NCBI RefSeq assembly: GCF_008635795.1
Contig: NZ_VWRQ01000002.1
Location: 310,001-374,000, forward strand
Origin: Paenibacillus tepidiphilus
GTDB lineage: Bacteria; Bacillota; Bacilli; Paenibacillales; Paenibacillaceae
DNA: 64,000 nt
Reading direction: 5' to 3'
Shown here in pieces: positions 27,940-36,698 of this stretch (position 1 is its first letter; the number at the start of each line of letters is the position of its first letter). The notes below the pieces were generated by a model that saw nothing but the letters and a program-made list of their open reading frames with translations, searched no databases and was not told where the DNA came from. The translations under genes and the position numbers were made by a program.

Positions 27940-27983
27940 CATATAGTATACCATTATATAGGATGGGAGCGCCAAAAGCAGCG

Positions 27984-28562
27984 TCATCCCCGGAGTGCAG
28001 CGCCTTTACCGTGGCAGAAGCAGTCCAGCGTGTGATCGTCCACCATGCCGGAAGCCTGCATGAAGGCATAGCAGATGGTCGAACCGACAAATTTCATCCC
28101 TTTGCGGGCCAGCGCTTTGCTCATGGCATCCGAGGCCGGGGTCGTTGCCGGCACCTCGCTCCGGTTCCCCCAGGCATTGACCAGCGGCTTGCCGCCGGCA
28201 AAGCTCCACACATAACGGGCAAAGCTGCCCTCTTCGCGGCAAATCTGCAAATACACGCCCGCATTGCGGACGATGGCATTGATCTTCAGCTTATTGCGGA
28301 TAATGCCGGGATCCTGCATCAACTGTTCCAGCTTGGCTTCATCGTACTGTACAATTAATAACGGATCAAAGCCGTCGAATACCTCCCGGAAATGCTCGCG
28401 CTTCTTCAGGACGGTGTACCAGCTCAGCCCTGCCTGCATCCCTTCCAGCATCAGCAGCTCAAACAGCTTGCGGTCCTCGTAAAGCGGCTTGCCCCATTCC
28501 TCATCATGATAGGCGATATACAGCGGGTCCTCGTTAACCCAGCCGCAGCGGGTACGGTTCAT
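27984..28562 (-). CDS. tag: DNA-3-methyladenine glycosylase I
   Basis: A 192-aa glycosylase that removes 3-methyladenine from alkylated DNA. It has the family start 'RTRCGWVNEDPLYIAYHDEEWG', which carries zinc ligands C6 and H19, the 'EGMQAGLSWYTVL' motif with the key Glu, and the C-terminal zinc ligands in 'DDHTLDCFCH'. Normal length. ATG with AAGGAGG 8 nt upstream. It stands alone between prmA and the DUF4179 gene. Confidence 0.95.
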   Translation of the reverse strand: MNRTRCGWVNEDPLYIAYHDEEWGKPLYEDRKLFELLMLEGMQAGLSWYTVLKKREHFREVFDGFDPLLIVQYDEAKLEQLMQDPGIIRNKLKINAIVRNAGVYLQICREEGSFARYVWSFAGGKPLVNAWGNRSEVPATTPASDAMSKALARKGMKFVGSTICYAFMQASGMVDDHTLDCFCHGKGAALRG

Positions 28563-28694
28563 CGGCTTGTCCTCCTTGGCTGCAGAAATATAGAATGAAT
28601 CGGGGCATTTCCGCCCGCGATCCGGCTCTTCTTAAGATAAAGGAACACCAGGCAAAATACCAGCCCGTTTCCGAATAACCCGAAGTTTAAGTAA

Positions 28695-28719
28695 AGCAAA
28701 ATAACCCCACAAAGTGGGG
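28695..28719 (-). terminator. Rho-independent terminator after the DUF4179 gene
   Basis: CCCCAC-TTT-GTGGGG (28705-28719) followed by TTATTTTG on the minus strand, about 80 nt past the stop. Confidence 0.75.
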
Positions 28720-28797
28720 CTATGGCATGATATACAAAAGAAAAAAACGCCCGCGCTCCCATGGAACCCGAACGTTCTTTGACTTATCGCAACATTC

Positions 28798-30495
28798 TCA
28801 CGGCCGAAGCTGCACGCGTGTCTCTTTTTCCGGATCATCGGTGGTGTAGGAGAACATGTAAATAGATGCTTCCGTACCCTTGAAATCCTTATACACATCC
28901 ACAGCCTTATTATCTCCGTCTCCAGAAAAATTCATCGTAACCGGCATTCCGAGAAGTTTATTCTTGCCCAGACCAATATGCGTCTGATTGACGCCGCCGA
29001 AACGGCTGTCGTCGCTGTACGTTTCCACAAACAAATCATTGCCCTTCATATAGTAGGTCCAAGTAACGGGATAGCCGCCTGTCTGATGAATGAGCGTTTG
29101 CCTCGTTTCTGATATATCCGTAAGCAGCAGCGGTTCCTTCTCACCCTTATGTTCAGTCACCTTATAGCGGCCAACGAAGGTAATCGGAGTATCAGCGTGG
29201 ACGGTCAGATCCCTCGGACGCTCAAAGGTAAGTCCATATAGGTCTGGATCGTTCCTGTTATATGCCGAATATCCGGTTCCCTCCAGCGTCCGTCCGCCGA
29301 CCTCCAGCAAGCCTTGGCGGTATGCAGGCTGATTACTATCCTTAGTCCGCACATATACGCGGATTTGCGTCGGCGTAATCACCATATTCTTGATGACCGC
29401 TACATTGCTTCCGGCCTCCAGCGGCTTGTTCACCGCCGTTTTAATCGTACCGCTCTCCATCTGCTTCTTGCTCAGCATTAAATCAAAGGTAAACGGGGTC
29501 TCGATCCGTTCTTCCATTCTGCTGTATTGCAGCTTAAAGACCGGCTCTCCCTTCGCCAAATCCTCCGTTTTGTAATACTGCAGCATCGTATATTCGCCGT
29601 TGTCCCCCGGTGCGCCAACCTTTCCTTTTGGCAGCTGCTGCACAGGTTCTCCGCCGAGGGTTACTGTAATTTCCGGAGCAGCCGTTTCTCTGGCATCCGG
29701 TTCTGTTAAGGTAACCGCCGAGGAGAGCATCACTTCTTTGCTGGAGACAAAAGGCTGGACCGTAAGGGTTCCAATGCCCCCCTGAGCGATATCAAAGCTC
29801 TGCTTGGCTGGGTTGCTGATATTGAGCGGCAAGTCTACTTCCTGGATACTGGTTGCCGCCAGGACGGGAAATGTCAAACTAACGGACTCCGTCTTTTGCT
29901 TAGGCGCCCAGTCGCTTTCAACAAAACCGCTATACCGCTGCGCTTCTTCATCCCAGAAAACGTAGTTCATACTGTCTTCAGCTGTCTTACCGTTTGCGCT
30001 CATCAGTAAGGCATCAGGAAACCGCCAGTCATAATCCGGATTCCGCTCGCCCACATCCAGTGTATACAGGATGACGGTCCGGTTCTCATCCACTACTGCC
30101 GTATGCAGCGTAAGTGTGTTTCCCGCATGGGTGACGGACTGCTCCAGCTGCTGACCCAGCTGGCTGTCCAGTGCCGTCTGAACGCCTTCTCTTAAGCGCA
30201 GCAGCGGAGACCAGTCATCATAGTTTTGAATGGCTGCATATACCGGTGCAGCAGCCAGCAGCGCGCAGAGCGAAGCTGCAACGGCCATCCTCCGCCAATG
30301 ATGCATGGAGCCGGAGCCCGGAGTTCTCCTCCCCCGCATATTCCAAGGCCGTACCGGATTGGAACCGGCTGCCATCGCCTCTGCCGAAGCACGCTCCTCC
30401 TGCTCGAGCCGTTCCCACATTGCGCCGAAATCGGGATACGGAACATCCTTCTTACTATTTAAGTGCCGCTTCAGTATATGTTCCAGCTTGTTCAT
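28798..30495 (-). CDS. DUF4179 domain protein, likely anti-sigma factor
   Basis: A 565-aa single-pass membrane protein. A cytoplasmic N terminus of about 75 residues is followed by one transmembrane helix ('MAVAASLCALLAAAPVYAAI') and a long extracellular beta-rich domain of the DUF4179 type starting 'NYDDWSPLL'. DUF4179 proteins are typically paired with ECF sigma factors and sense envelope conditions. I take the ATG at 30495 (SD AGGGGGA); a TTG 27 nt upstream is the alternative. It overlaps the sigma gene by 41 nt, so the two are co-expressed. The anti-sigma role is inferred from this pairing. Confidence 0.8.
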   Translation of the reverse strand: MNKLEHILKRHLNSKKDVPYPDFGAMWERLEQEERASAEAMAAGSNPVRPWNMRGRRTPGSGSMHHWRRMAVAASLCALLAAAPVYAAIQNYDDWSPLLRLREGVQTALDSQLGQQLEQSVTHAGNTLTLHTAVVDENRTVILYTLDVGERNPDYDWRFPDALLMSANGKTAEDSMNYVFWDEEAQRYSGFVESDWAPKQKTESVSLTFPVLAATSIQEVDLPLNISNPAKQSFDIAQGGIGTLTVQPFVSSKEVMLSSAVTLTEPDARETAAPEITVTLGGEPVQQLPKGKVGAPGDNGEYTMLQYYKTEDLAKGEPVFKLQYSRMEERIETPFTFDLMLSKKQMESGTIKTAVNKPLEAGSNVAVIKNMVITPTQIRVYVRTKDSNQPAYRQGLLEVGGRTLEGTGYSAYNRNDPDLYGLTFERPRDLTVHADTPITFVGRYKVTEHKGEKEPLLLTDISETRQTLIHQTGGYPVTWTYYMKGNDLFVETYSDDSRFGGVNQTHIGLGKNKLLGMPVTMNFSGDGDNKAVDVYKDFKGTEASIYMFSYTTDDPEKETRVQLRP

Positions 30496-31015
30496 ATACA
30501 CCGTTTCCCCCTTCACTCTCAAGCATCCCGCTATTCTTCAGCAGTTCTTTCATCAGCTTCAGTCCCTTATGCTGCCTGGATTTGGCTGTTCCCAGCGGGA
30601 TGGACAGGGCTTCCGCAATTTCAGCCAGACTAAGGTCATGCATGTACCGCAGAGTAAGCACGGCACGGATTTTATCCGGCAGCCTCTCCATGGCCTCTGC
30701 AAGCCGCTCCGCCTGTTCACGTTCCTCCGCCACCTCTTCCGGCGCCTCCGCTTCCCTTCCGGCAAGCATAAACGCATGATCCGACACCTTGCGCGATAAG
30801 CTGCGGCTGCGTTTCAGATGGTTCAGGCAGGCATTGACGGCAATTTTCAGGATCCAGGCCCGCAGATACTTCACGTCCCGCCAAGGGCTGCGAAGCACGG
30901 TGATGAATACTTCCTGGCAGAGATCCTCGGCATCACCGGCGTCATGTACCATAAAGTAACAAGTCCGGTAGACTTCCTTGCTGTAGGTCTCAAATAACTC
31001 CCGGCTGCTCTTCAA
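30455..31015 (-). CDS. ECF-type RNA polymerase sigma factor
   Basis: A 186-aa sigma-70 family protein with regions 2 ('DAGDAEDLCQEVFITVL', 'LRAWILKIAVNACLNHLKR') and 4 ('LPDKIRAVLTLRYMHDLSL', HTH 'IAEALSIPLGTAKSRQHKGL') joined by an acidic linker. It would direct polymerase to envelope-stress promoters. The TTG start at 31015 has GGAGG 8 nt upstream. It is translated in overlap with the DUF4179 gene. Its own promoter is not clear; a TATACT sits near 31097-31102. Confidence 0.92.
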   Translation of the reverse strand: MKSSRELFETYSKEVYRTCYFMVHDAGDAEDLCQEVFITVLRSPWRDVKYLRAWILKIAVNACLNHLKRSRSLSRKVSDHAFMLAGREAEAPEEVAEEREQAERLAEAMERLPDKIRAVLTLRYMHDLSLAEIAEALSIPLGTAKSRQHKGLKLMKELLKNSGMLESEGGNGVYEQAGTYTEAALK

Positions 31016-31116
31016 ACGTTAGCTCCTCCTTTCCGGTCAAACTGTCTATTAAACAATCGCCGGCGGCAAAAGGTTCATTTTACCCAGTATAATTGTTTTC
31101 CTTATTTTGCAAATCA

Positions 31117-31144
31117 CAAAAAACACGGACCTATGAGGTCCGTG
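31117..31144 (-). terminator. Terminator overlapping the stop of the c-di-GMP gene
   Basis: CACGGACC / GGTCCGTG (31124-31144) followed by seven U (31123-31117) on the minus strand. The stem includes the last codons and stop (31131-31133) of the upstream gene. Confidence 0.88.
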
Positions 31145-33563
31145 CAGCAAGCAAAAAGGTTTCGGCAATCTCATGAGCCGGCAGCGGCCGGCTGTAATAG
31201 TAGCCCTGAAACTCCCGGCAGCCCTTGTCCAGCAGAATGCCCAGCTGCTCGCGGGTCTCGATGCCTTCGGCGATCACTTCCATCTTCAAATGGCGCGCCA
31301 GCGTGATGATCGCAGCTACGATCGCCCGGTCATCCTTGTTAGACACAATATCCCGGATAAAGGATCTGTCGATCTTCACCTTATGGATGGGATACAGTCT
31401 CAGATAGCTGAGCGAGCTGTAGCCGGTGCCGAAGTCATCCAGACTGATGCGGATTCCGGTTTTGGCCAGTCCGCTAAGCACCTCGGAGGAAATCGCCGCG
31501 TTCATCATCATGCTCTCCGTAATTTCCAGCTCCAGATACTCCGGGGCGAGCCCGCTCTCCTCCAGAATGCCCATAATTTCCTCCAGCAAGTTGTACTGAT
31601 GAAACTGCTGGGAGGACAGATTAACCGCCACCGGAACCAGCGGCCCGCCTGCCTCATGCCACCGGCGCATCTGCCGGCAGGCTTCGCGCAGCACCCATTG
31701 CCCCAGCTCCACAATCAGGCCCATTTCTTCGGCCAGCGGGATAAAGACACCCGGCGAGAGCAGCCCCCGCCGGGGATGCTGCCAACGGACCAGCGCTTCC
31801 ACCCCGACGACCGCTTTGCGGTCCTCTCGCACCTGCGGCTGATAATGGAGCACAAATTCATCCCGCTCCAGAGCCCTGCGCAAATCCCCTTCGAGCTCAA
31901 GGCGTTCCAGCAGCTCGCCGTTTAACTCCTCGGAGAAGAAATGATAGTCGTTTTTGCCGTTCTTTTTCACCTCGTACATGGCGGTGTCGGCATTCTTCAG
32001 CAGTTGAACAGGATCTTCTCCGTGATATGGAAAAAAGGCGATCCCGATACTCATCGTGGCGTAGAACTCGCGTTCCTTCAGATGATACGGCTGTGTTACC
32101 GCAGCAATCATGGACTCGGCGATGTCCGTGGCATTCATCTGCTTGCGGGTGAAGCGGCACAGCAGGGCGAATTCATCCCCGCCGAGACGGGCCAGAACCA
32201 CATTCTCATTCACCACGCTGTTCCTGATGCGGCTGCTCATCTCTTTCAGGAACATGTCGCCATACAGATGGCCCAGCGAATCGTTGATCATTTTGAACCG
32301 GTCGAGATCCAGCACCATAACGCCGAACGGCTCCCGCTTTCCGCTGTGCGTCTCGATGGCCTGCTCCAGCAGCTGATTGAACATCCGGCGGTTGGGCAGT
32401 CCGGTCAATTCATCGTGAAAGGCCAGATAATGATTCCGCTCCTTGGCCCGCTTGTCCTCTGTCACATCTCTGGCAATCACATAGGTGCCGACCACCTGTC
32501 CGTCTACCGTAACCGGAGCATTAATGACGCTGATATCCACATGGTGTCCCTCTTGATGAATAATCGTCGTTTCATAGCTGACATGCTCTCCGCCAAAAGA
32601 TCGGCTGAACAGCTCATGCATCCGCCCGCGGTCTTCCTCCAGCACAATGTTGAGAAAGAAATCAAGGCTCCGCTCCTGCAAAATCCCTTGGCTGATCCCG
32701 GTAATCCGGGAAGCCGCAGGGTTAACGCCGATAATCCGCAAATCGAGATCCACGGACAGAATGCCGTCCTGATTGTGCTCATAGAGAGAGCGGTACCATT
32801 TTTCGTTCACCAGAATCTCCGTGTCCTTGTGGGAGAACCGCCGTGAAATACTGAGGCCAATCAGGGACAGCCAGAGGGTAAGCAGCATCCCGCCGGCAAT
32901 GAGATAAGCCAGCCATTTCTGTTCCAGGACCACTCCGGACATATCCTCGTACAGATGCTCCGGCACAAACTGCGCCGCAAGCATCCCGGTATAATGCATG
33001 CCGGCAATCGCCGCGCCCAGCACGAGGCCGCCGCACAGCTTTCTCCAGCCGCCTTGCTTATCGCTTCCGGCCATGGCCGACAATGACAGCCTCAGCGCTG
33101 CGACAGCGGCTGCATAGGCAACGGCAACCGACAATACCACATAGCCGGGGCGGTACATAATGCCGATCTGCATCGCTGACATTCCTATGTAATGCATACC
33201 CGCAATTCCGGCGGCCAGCAGAATGCCTCCGCCGAGCATTTGCCGGATTCCGGCCCGGCAACGGTCAATCGTCGCCAGCGCAATAAATGAAGCAAGGACT
33301 GCGACCACTATGGACAGCAGCACTTTCAGCAAATTGTATTTAACGGGCACGGACAAATTTAAAGCCAGCATCCCGATGAAGTGGGCTGACCAGATGCCCA
33401 TCCCCATCAGAACGGAGCCGAAGACAAGCCATTTCCACCGTCTGCTAGCCTTGGCTTCTCCAACGCGCGCCGCCAAATCAAGCACTGTATATGAGGAAGC
33501 CGCTGCAATTACATACGAGAACAGGACAAGTATCAAGTCATGGGAAGCATGCATATGCTCCAT
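31131..33563 (-). CDS. MHYT-PAS-GGDEF-EAL bifunctional c-di-GMP enzyme
   Basis: An 810-aa protein. Residues 1-240 form a seven-helix MHYT sensor (repeated 'SAHFIGM', 'MHYIGM', 'MHYTGM', thought to bind a metal or gas). A PAS domain follows ('LYEHNQDGILSVDLDLRIIG'), then GGDEF with an intact GGDEF motif (about 460) and EAL with an intact EAL motif (about 589, 'VGVEALVRWQHP'), plus 'DDFGTGYSSL'. Both cyclase and phosphodiesterase look catalytically possible. ATG at 33563 with AAGGGGGG upstream; a TTG 30 nt earlier is less likely. Monocistronic. Confidence 0.94.
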   Translation of the reverse strand: MEHMHASHDLILVLFSYVIAAASSYTVLDLAARVGEAKASRRWKWLVFGSVLMGMGIWSAHFIGMLALNLSVPVKYNLLKVLLSIVVAVLASFIALATIDRCRAGIRQMLGGGILLAAGIAGMHYIGMSAMQIGIMYRPGYVVLSVAVAYAAAVAALRLSLSAMAGSDKQGGWRKLCGGLVLGAAIAGMHYTGMLAAQFVPEHLYEDMSGVVLEQKWLAYLIAGGMLLTLWLSLIGLSISRRFSHKDTEILVNEKWYRSLYEHNQDGILSVDLDLRIIGVNPAASRITGISQGILQERSLDFFLNIVLEEDRGRMHELFSRSFGGEHVSYETTIIHQEGHHVDISVINAPVTVDGQVVGTYVIARDVTEDKRAKERNHYLAFHDELTGLPNRRMFNQLLEQAIETHSGKREPFGVMVLDLDRFKMINDSLGHLYGDMFLKEMSSRIRNSVVNENVVLARLGGDEFALLCRFTRKQMNATDIAESMIAAVTQPYHLKEREFYATMSIGIAFFPYHGEDPVQLLKNADTAMYEVKKNGKNDYHFFSEELNGELLERLELEGDLRRALERDEFVLHYQPQVREDRKAVVGVEALVRWQHPRRGLLSPGVFIPLAEEMGLIVELGQWVLREACRQMRRWHEAGGPLVPVAVNLSSQQFHQYNLLEEIMGILEESGLAPEYLELEITESMMMNAAISSEVLSGLAKTGIRISLDDFGTGYSSLSYLRLYPIHKVKIDRSFIRDIVSNKDDRAIVAAIITLARHLKMEVIAEGIETREQLGILLDKGCREFQGYYYSRPLPAHEIAETFLLAARTS

Positions 33564-33698
33564 TTCCAGCCCCCCTTTCTCTTCTTTGGTCAATTCGGAA
33601 GGACATTAGTATATATATCGACACAATTCCAACTTAATCGACACTTTTGTCAAAACTTTTTATGACCGGATTTATTCGCCGCCATTTTTCAGCGGGAG

Positions 33699-33730
33699 AA
33701 AAAAAGGACCCCGCCGGATTACCGGCGGGG
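33699..33730 (-). terminator. Rho-independent terminator of the LCP gene
   Basis: CCCCGCCGG-4-CCGGCGGGG (33709-33730), then TCC and seven U on the minus strand. About 100 nt past the stop at 33831. Confidence 0.88.
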
Positions 33731-33830
33731 CCAAGGTCTATTGTAAGGGGGTCATGGGATTACTATACCGCCCCAAGCTTAAACCAGAATGAAAATTATA
33801 TAAGAATTTAATTAATAACGTAAATGTTCC

Positions 33831-34925
33831 TTACTGATTTGGTAGAGCGTTGTCTCCAGCCTCTGTAACCAGCTCACTTACCGCCGTATCCGGATCGAGC
33901 CACAACTCTATCAGTTCATGGGTATTCTGCACATCCTCATCATCCAGAATGTAGTACCACTGATCCGTCCGTTTATCGGAACCTTGCAGCATATGGCTTG
34001 TGATCTCCGGCGTGCCGCCTTCAAAGATCACCTGCTTCGCCAGGTCGAGCATGAAATCGGCCTTCATGTTGGTTTTGAAATTCTCGCCCGCGATGCCCAT
34101 AATGTCCTTGATATTGGCGATATTCTTAATATTCTTCATCCGGTCCATTACCGCCTTCAGAAATATCCGCTGCCGCTCCGTCCGCTTGAAATCGGAATCC
34201 TCACGGTATCTCACATACATCAGCGCTTCTTTTCCCGAGTAAATCGGTTTATTCGGCTCGATCCGCAGCTTCTCATGCGCCGGGTTCTTGTTCTCGATCA
34301 GCTTGGTAATAGGGAGCTCCACTCCGTCCAGCGCATCTACAACATCCACAAGTCCATGAAAATTGATCGTGGCATAATACTGGATAGGTGCATCCAGCAG
34401 GTTCTCTACGGTATCCACACTCATTTGCGCACCTCCGTAAGAATGCGCTGCGTTAATCTTCGTCTCTCTTCTTGCTCCCTTGACGTCCTCTGCTCCGATA
34501 ATCTTCGTATAGGAATCCCGGGGAATGGAAACGAACAGGACCTTATTGTCTTCGGGCCGTACAACCGTATATATAATGGAGTCGGACAGTCCGTTCTCAT
34601 TCTTCCGCTGGTCCGTACCAAGCAACAATAATGAGAACGGCGAATCGCCTTTGAGCGAAGCCGGAGTCTCCGTGTTTTCCTTCCCGTCATCGCTCAACGG
34701 TTCATATGAATTCTTCAGCGTACCTTCCACCGTAGGCGCCACAACATGGTCAAATCCGAACATCATTAATTCTTTACGGAAAATAAAAGATAAGATACCC
34801 GCCGCAGCAACAACGCCCAGAATGATCAGACCTAACTTCTTTCTTTTTTGCTTCCGTCTTTTGGCTTTTTGCTTGACCGTACGGTTTAATTCCGGTGCCG
34901 GCTTTTTCTTATCGTTATTTTTCAT
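33831..34925 (-). CDS. LytR-CpsA-Psr (LCP) family cell-wall ligase
   Basis: A 364-aa membrane-anchored protein: basic cytoplasmic start (KKKPAPELNRTVKQKAKRRKQKRKK), one transmembrane helix ('LGLIILGVVAAAGILSFIF') and an extracellular LCP domain with 'LLLGTDQRKNENGLSDSI', 'VSIPRDSYT' (key Arg/Asp), 'INAAHSYGG' and 'VRYREDSDFKRTERQR'. The family transfers teichoic acids or other glycopolymers to peptidoglycan. ATG at 34925 with GGAGG 4-5 nt upstream. Older annotations call it a transcription regulator, which is misleading. Confidence 0.93.
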   Translation of the reverse strand: MKNNDKKKPAPELNRTVKQKAKRRKQKRKKLGLIILGVVAAAGILSFIFRKELMMFGFDHVVAPTVEGTLKNSYEPLSDDGKENTETPASLKGDSPFSLLLLGTDQRKNENGLSDSIIYTVVRPEDNKVLFVSIPRDSYTKIIGAEDVKGARRETKINAAHSYGGAQMSVDTVENLLDAPIQYYATINFHGLVDVVDALDGVELPITKLIENKNPAHEKLRIEPNKPIYSGKEALMYVRYREDSDFKRTERQRIFLKAVMDRMKNIKNIANIKDIMGIAGENFKTNMKADFMLDLAKQVIFEGGTPEITSHMLQGSDKRTDQWYYILDDEDVQNTHELIELWLDPDTAVSELVTEAGDNALPNQ

Positions 34926-35126
34926 AATTCCTCCGCTACCTCTTTCTGCGAAAAATATACAGCAATATGTAAAAAATATCACATGAGTATAATGTTACTA
35001 TGATACCTGTCACTTTTACTACTCTATTTGTCCTTGAAAATTACAGACACGTTATTTGGAATATATAAAACAAGACTTCTTGTAGACAGGGGCAACGGGG
35101 TATAGAGTCATTATGGCGATTAGCAC

Positions 35127-35159
35127 AAAAAAATACAGCCAATGCATGAGCATCGGCTG
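35127..35159 (-). terminator. Rho-independent terminator of the NPCBM protein gene
   Basis: CAGCC-x-ATGC / GCAT-x-GGCTG (35136-35159) followed by TATTTTTTTG on the minus strand, 19 nt past the stop. Confidence 0.85.
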
Positions 35160-35177
35160 CTTATTTTATTGTTAAAT

Positions 35178-35903
35178 TTACTGGCTTAATTTAGCCTCAC
35201 CAAATACTAGATCAATTTGCTGACCATCGTCCCGTGAAGATAAGAACTGGATTTGCAGTTTTAGTACCCCGGATACATCAATGTCCAGCTTTGTGGGTAA
35301 ATCTCCTCCACGGATTTCTTCTTTGCGGTATAGTTCCTGACCGTCTCCTATAATAACAATAGCTCCTGTATTGTCGGTATCCTTAGTGTAATCATCCACA
35401 CCGATGTAACCGGAAAGTTTTTTGTACTTACCATTAAAGTTGTAGTCAATCGATACTTCCGCATCTTCATTATAAGAATAACTATCTAGTATTGCTCCCA
35501 GTCCATGCAAATATTGCTGGTCGGCAATACGGAATTTAAGTCCTTTAGGGGTTTCCCAATTTTTAAAATACAACCGATCTTTATAGGGTCCATCAATTCT
35601 TGCATAACTAAGCTCATCGAGATATTTCGACGCTCCTTGCTTTTGGCCGATCCAAGCAGTCTTGTTTGCCCCATCATATGTAAATCCTTCACCCAGACCT
35701 TGGGCTATGTTTTTCACCGGCGCATAGAGCTGACCGTTATAAATAATCGTTTGTGTGGTTTGCTTATGTACACCATTAAACATAAACTTCACATTTTCCA
35801 GCATTACGTTTAGTTTGGTACCAGTAGCTGCGAAGGCTGATGTCCCCGTTATCATAGTGCCTATGACTATTCCAAAAACTAATCCCTTTGCTTTATCTTT
35901 CAT
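35178..35903 (-). CDS. Exported stalk-domain / NPCBM-like protein
   Basis: A 241-aa protein with a signal peptide (MKDKAKG, hydrophobic run, cleavage near SAFA-AT). Residues 30-85 look like a copper-amine-oxidase-like stalk domain ('IIYNGQLYAPVKNIAQGLG', 'YDGANKTAWIG'). The C-terminal 150 residues match the NPCBM/NEW2 carbohydrate-binding type ('LHGLGAILDS', 'GKYKKLSGYIGVDDYT', a run of 'VIIGDGQELY'). It probably binds cell-surface or environmental glycans. Codon use is clearly more A+T-rich than in its neighbours, a hint of transfer. GGGAG lies about 11 nt before the ATG. Confidence 0.82.
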   Translation of the reverse strand: MKDKAKGLVFGIVIGTMITGTSAFAATGTKLNVMLENVKFMFNGVHKQTTQTIIYNGQLYAPVKNIAQGLGEGFTYDGANKTAWIGQKQGASKYLDELSYARIDGPYKDRLYFKNWETPKGLKFRIADQQYLHGLGAILDSYSYNEDAEVSIDYNFNGKYKKLSGYIGVDDYTKDTDNTGAIVIIGDGQELYRKEEIRGGDLPTKLDIDVSGVLKLQIQFLSSRDDGQQIDLVFGEAKLSQ

Positions 35904-36027
35904 CCAAATGCACTCCCAACTTACGTATGTATTTTTAAAATATATATATTCTATCCTTTCAATATAGTCCCTTCATTGTCACATAATGTACAAACAAAAA
36001 TTATTTACTTGTAAAATGTGACGTCAA

Positions 36028-36057
36028 AATAAAAGAAACCTGTGCCCTAGCACAGGT
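36028..36057 (-). terminator. Rho-independent terminator of the yfhD-like gene
   Basis: ACCTGTGC / GCACAGGT (36038-36057) followed by TTCTTTTATTTT on the minus strand, 35 nt past the stop. Confidence 0.8.
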
Positions 36058-36091
36058 CGTTATCCCCGATATTTCTATTACCAAAAGCCGG

Positions 36092-36280
36092 CTATTCTTT
36101 TTTTAGAATCTCATGCAGCTGGCGCTTGTCTGCTTCCAGAGCACGGTCCTGTGCTTCCAGGTCGTCCGCATCGGCTTCAGCCGCCGAGAATTCCACATCC
36201 TCCGCCTTGGCTTCATACAGCATTTTCATTTTGTCAGTCTTGGAGTAAATATTCGAATTTTCCCGGTCCATCGCATTCAT
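36092..36280 (-). CDS. YfhD-like small acidic protein
   Basis: A 62-aa hydrophilic protein. The core 'DVEFSAAEADADDLEAQDRALEADKRQ' (shown in parts: DVEFS, ADADDLEAQDRA, ADKRQ) resembles the YfhD family of small Bacillales proteins of unknown role. Start at ATG 36280 with AAGGA 7 nt upstream; an ATG three codons later, with GGAG 9 nt upstream, is equally possible. It begins 25 nt after the 130-aa unknown gene and is probably transcribed with it. Confidence 0.7.
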   Translation of the reverse strand: MNAMDRENSNIYSKTDKMKMLYEAKAEDVEFSAAEADADDLEAQDRALEADKRQLHEILKKE

Positions 36281-36305
36281 CTCCGTTTCCTTAATGCTTC
36301 TTAGA

Positions 36306-36698
36306 CTAAATCAAACCTCCGGCCTCTTCAATAATGCGCAGTGCCTGGTCATGGTATTCGCTGTCAATAACAACGGTAAGCAATATGTTGCGCCCGGTGG
36401 GTCCGCCGTCGCCGCCATGGCTCATTCCGCTTGCGCTGGCATCCGCAGCCGCCAATATTCCGGCTGAATGGCTGTCCATCGACGAATTCAGCGTCATCAC
36501 CGCCAGACTGGGAATATCTCCGGTAAGCGGATTATTTCCCGAGTATTGTGTGTTCCCGGGGTATTTACTGAAGCTGTCAATGGACATGTCGATAACACGC
36601 AAAGCCTGCAGCTTACGCGAGACACCTTCCGCTTCCTCAGGCGATTTGAAGTACGCAAGTATACTTTTTTCGGACAAGGTGATCCCTGCTTTCCGCAT
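36306..36698 (-). CDS. Protein of unknown function
   Basis: A 130-aa soluble protein that I cannot assign. The N-terminal part 'SILAYFKSPEEAEGVSRKLQALRV' and the C-terminal 'NILLTVVIDSEYHDQALRIIEEAGG' both look like beta-alpha units of a ferredoxin-like (ACT or stress-protein-like) fold, with a Ser/Gly/Asn-rich loop between. The ribosome binding site is weak (AAGG about 13 nt before the ATG). It heads a two-gene unit with the YfhD-like gene and diverges from the large S8 protease gene. Confidence 0.65.
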   Translation of the reverse strand: MRKAGITLSEKSILAYFKSPEEAEGVSRKLQALRVIDMSIDSFSKYPGNTQYSGNNPLTGDIPSLAVMTLNSSMDSHSAGILAAADASASGMSHGGDGGPTGRNILLTVVIDSEYHDQALRIIEEAGGLI

